NCBI GenBank assembly: GCA_014529385.2
Contig: CM043971.1
Span: 89,517,340 to 89,581,339, forward strand
Length of the DNA stretch: 64,000 nucleotides
Source: Adiantum capillus-veneris
Taxonomy: Eukaryota; Streptophyta; Polypodiopsida; Polypodiales; Pteridaceae
Direction: 5' to 3'
Within the stretch, counting starts at the first letter, position 1; each line of letters starts with the position of its first letter. The notes beneath the pieces were generated by a model, which saw only the letters and a program-made list of their open reading frames with translations, was not told the origin of the DNA and searched no databases. The position numbers and the translations under genes were made by a program. Of this stretch, positions 63,368 to 64,000 are shown piece by piece.

Positions 63368-64000
63368 AAACCAATCTCCTTTTGAGGCCACGAACCTGCT
63401 CATCGCCTCTGCCTAGAAAAGAAACAAGAAGGGGGTACGAGGGCAGCCCTACCATACTGAGCGTGTAAGCATGAAGCGGTCCCCTTGACCTCTTGCTAGC
63501 AAAACCTGACTGTAAAACCCTCTCCTGGGCAACTACCCGCAAGGGAGTGCCCTAAGAGTCTCGTGAAGCTCCTGTTGCAGGAGGGGGCTCTCAAGCATCT
63601 GTTGCATCTCCTCAGTGACAGGGCAAGGCATTTTTTTTATCACACCAGCTCTCGTAAAAGTCGGGAGCTACTGCCCGTATGTCCTCACGCTCTGTGGCAA
63701 ACCAACCCATCTTGTCTCCTCAATTGTCGGATACTGGTATGCACATGGCAAGGACCCACCATCTTAAAAAACTCTCTAGTACCTCTGTCGCCCACCTGGG
63801 TCCACTAAGATGCCTGATGGTGGTAGGCAAACTCATGGCGCCGCTTCTCCATGGTGATCAACTCCTTTCGAGCTTGCTACATCTGGTCCTCCATCCACGG
63901 ATTACCAAAGTGCAGCTCCTGCATCCTCTGTTAGGAGGCAATGCCCCGACGTAGCCACTTCTCCTCCTCTTGGGCCATAGCCAATCGCGTTGTCGTCTCT
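63368..64000 (-). mobile_element. L1-type LINE fragment at the window edge
   Basis: On the minus strand, 64000-63650 reads the region between endonuclease and reverse transcriptase of plant LINEs (VGDRGTREFF, IRQLRRQDG, VAPDFYESW). Then 63470-63380 reads reverse transcriptase-like GCPRTPFLFLF and AEAMSRFVASK, with a deletion in between. Stops are frequent, mostly TAG. The fragment is cut by the G2 3' LTR and continues beyond the window. Confidence 0.7.

Overview
This window looks like nuclear DNA of a land plant with a large, repeat-rich genome. It carries an intron-rich ABCC transporter of the plant type, a plant class V (GH18) chitinase, a nuclear tRNA-Ala, and Ty1/copia, Ty3/gypsy and LINE retroelements. 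Dinucleotide microsatellites, mostly (CT)n/(GA)n, are unusually abundant. A fern or another non-seed plant would fit, but that is inference; no sequence here fixes the species.

Layout. 1-12.7 kb is mostly unassigned AT-rich DNA. It holds one intact gene, a GH18 chitinase on the minus strand (3.5-4.75 kb), plus a CACTA-like MITE, a 93-bp near-perfect palindrome and a possible decayed plastid-type reading frame. 12.76-20.52 kb is a complete but dead copia element on the minus strand, with both LTRs, PBS, PPT and a 5-bp target duplication. Its integrase region is split by a 2.8-kb fold-back element with an 8-bp target duplication. 20.5-30 kb is older repeat debris, a short LTR element with tRNA-Met PBS (24.7-27.2 kb), a tRNA-Ala(CGC) gene and a second copy of the MITE.

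30.3-34.3 kb (minus) and 41.3-47.9 kb (plus) are head-to-tail arrays of 5'-truncated copies of one LINE family. Most copies begin directly at a (CT)n tract or at the tail of the previous copy. Between the arrays, 35.4-41.07 kb (minus) holds twelve recognisable exons of an ABCC/MRP transporter, from nucleotide-binding domain 1 to the stop codon. Its 5' half is not in the window.

47.9-64 kb is nested retroelements: an L1-type LINE fragment, two plus-strand gypsy-like elements with gag but no visible reverse transcriptase, a minus-strand long-LTR element sitting in a (GA)n tract, another copy of the CT-associated LINE, and an L1-type LINE fragment at the right edge.

The cellular genes are independent of one another. 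The chitinase is probably secreted, and the ABC transporter belongs to a family that moves glutathione or other conjugates, mostly across the vacuolar membrane. The strongest unusual signals are the LINE family that repeatedly sits in its own (CT)n tails, the fold-back element built from LINE fragments and microsatellites, and the splice structure that places a microsatellite inside the last chitinase intron.
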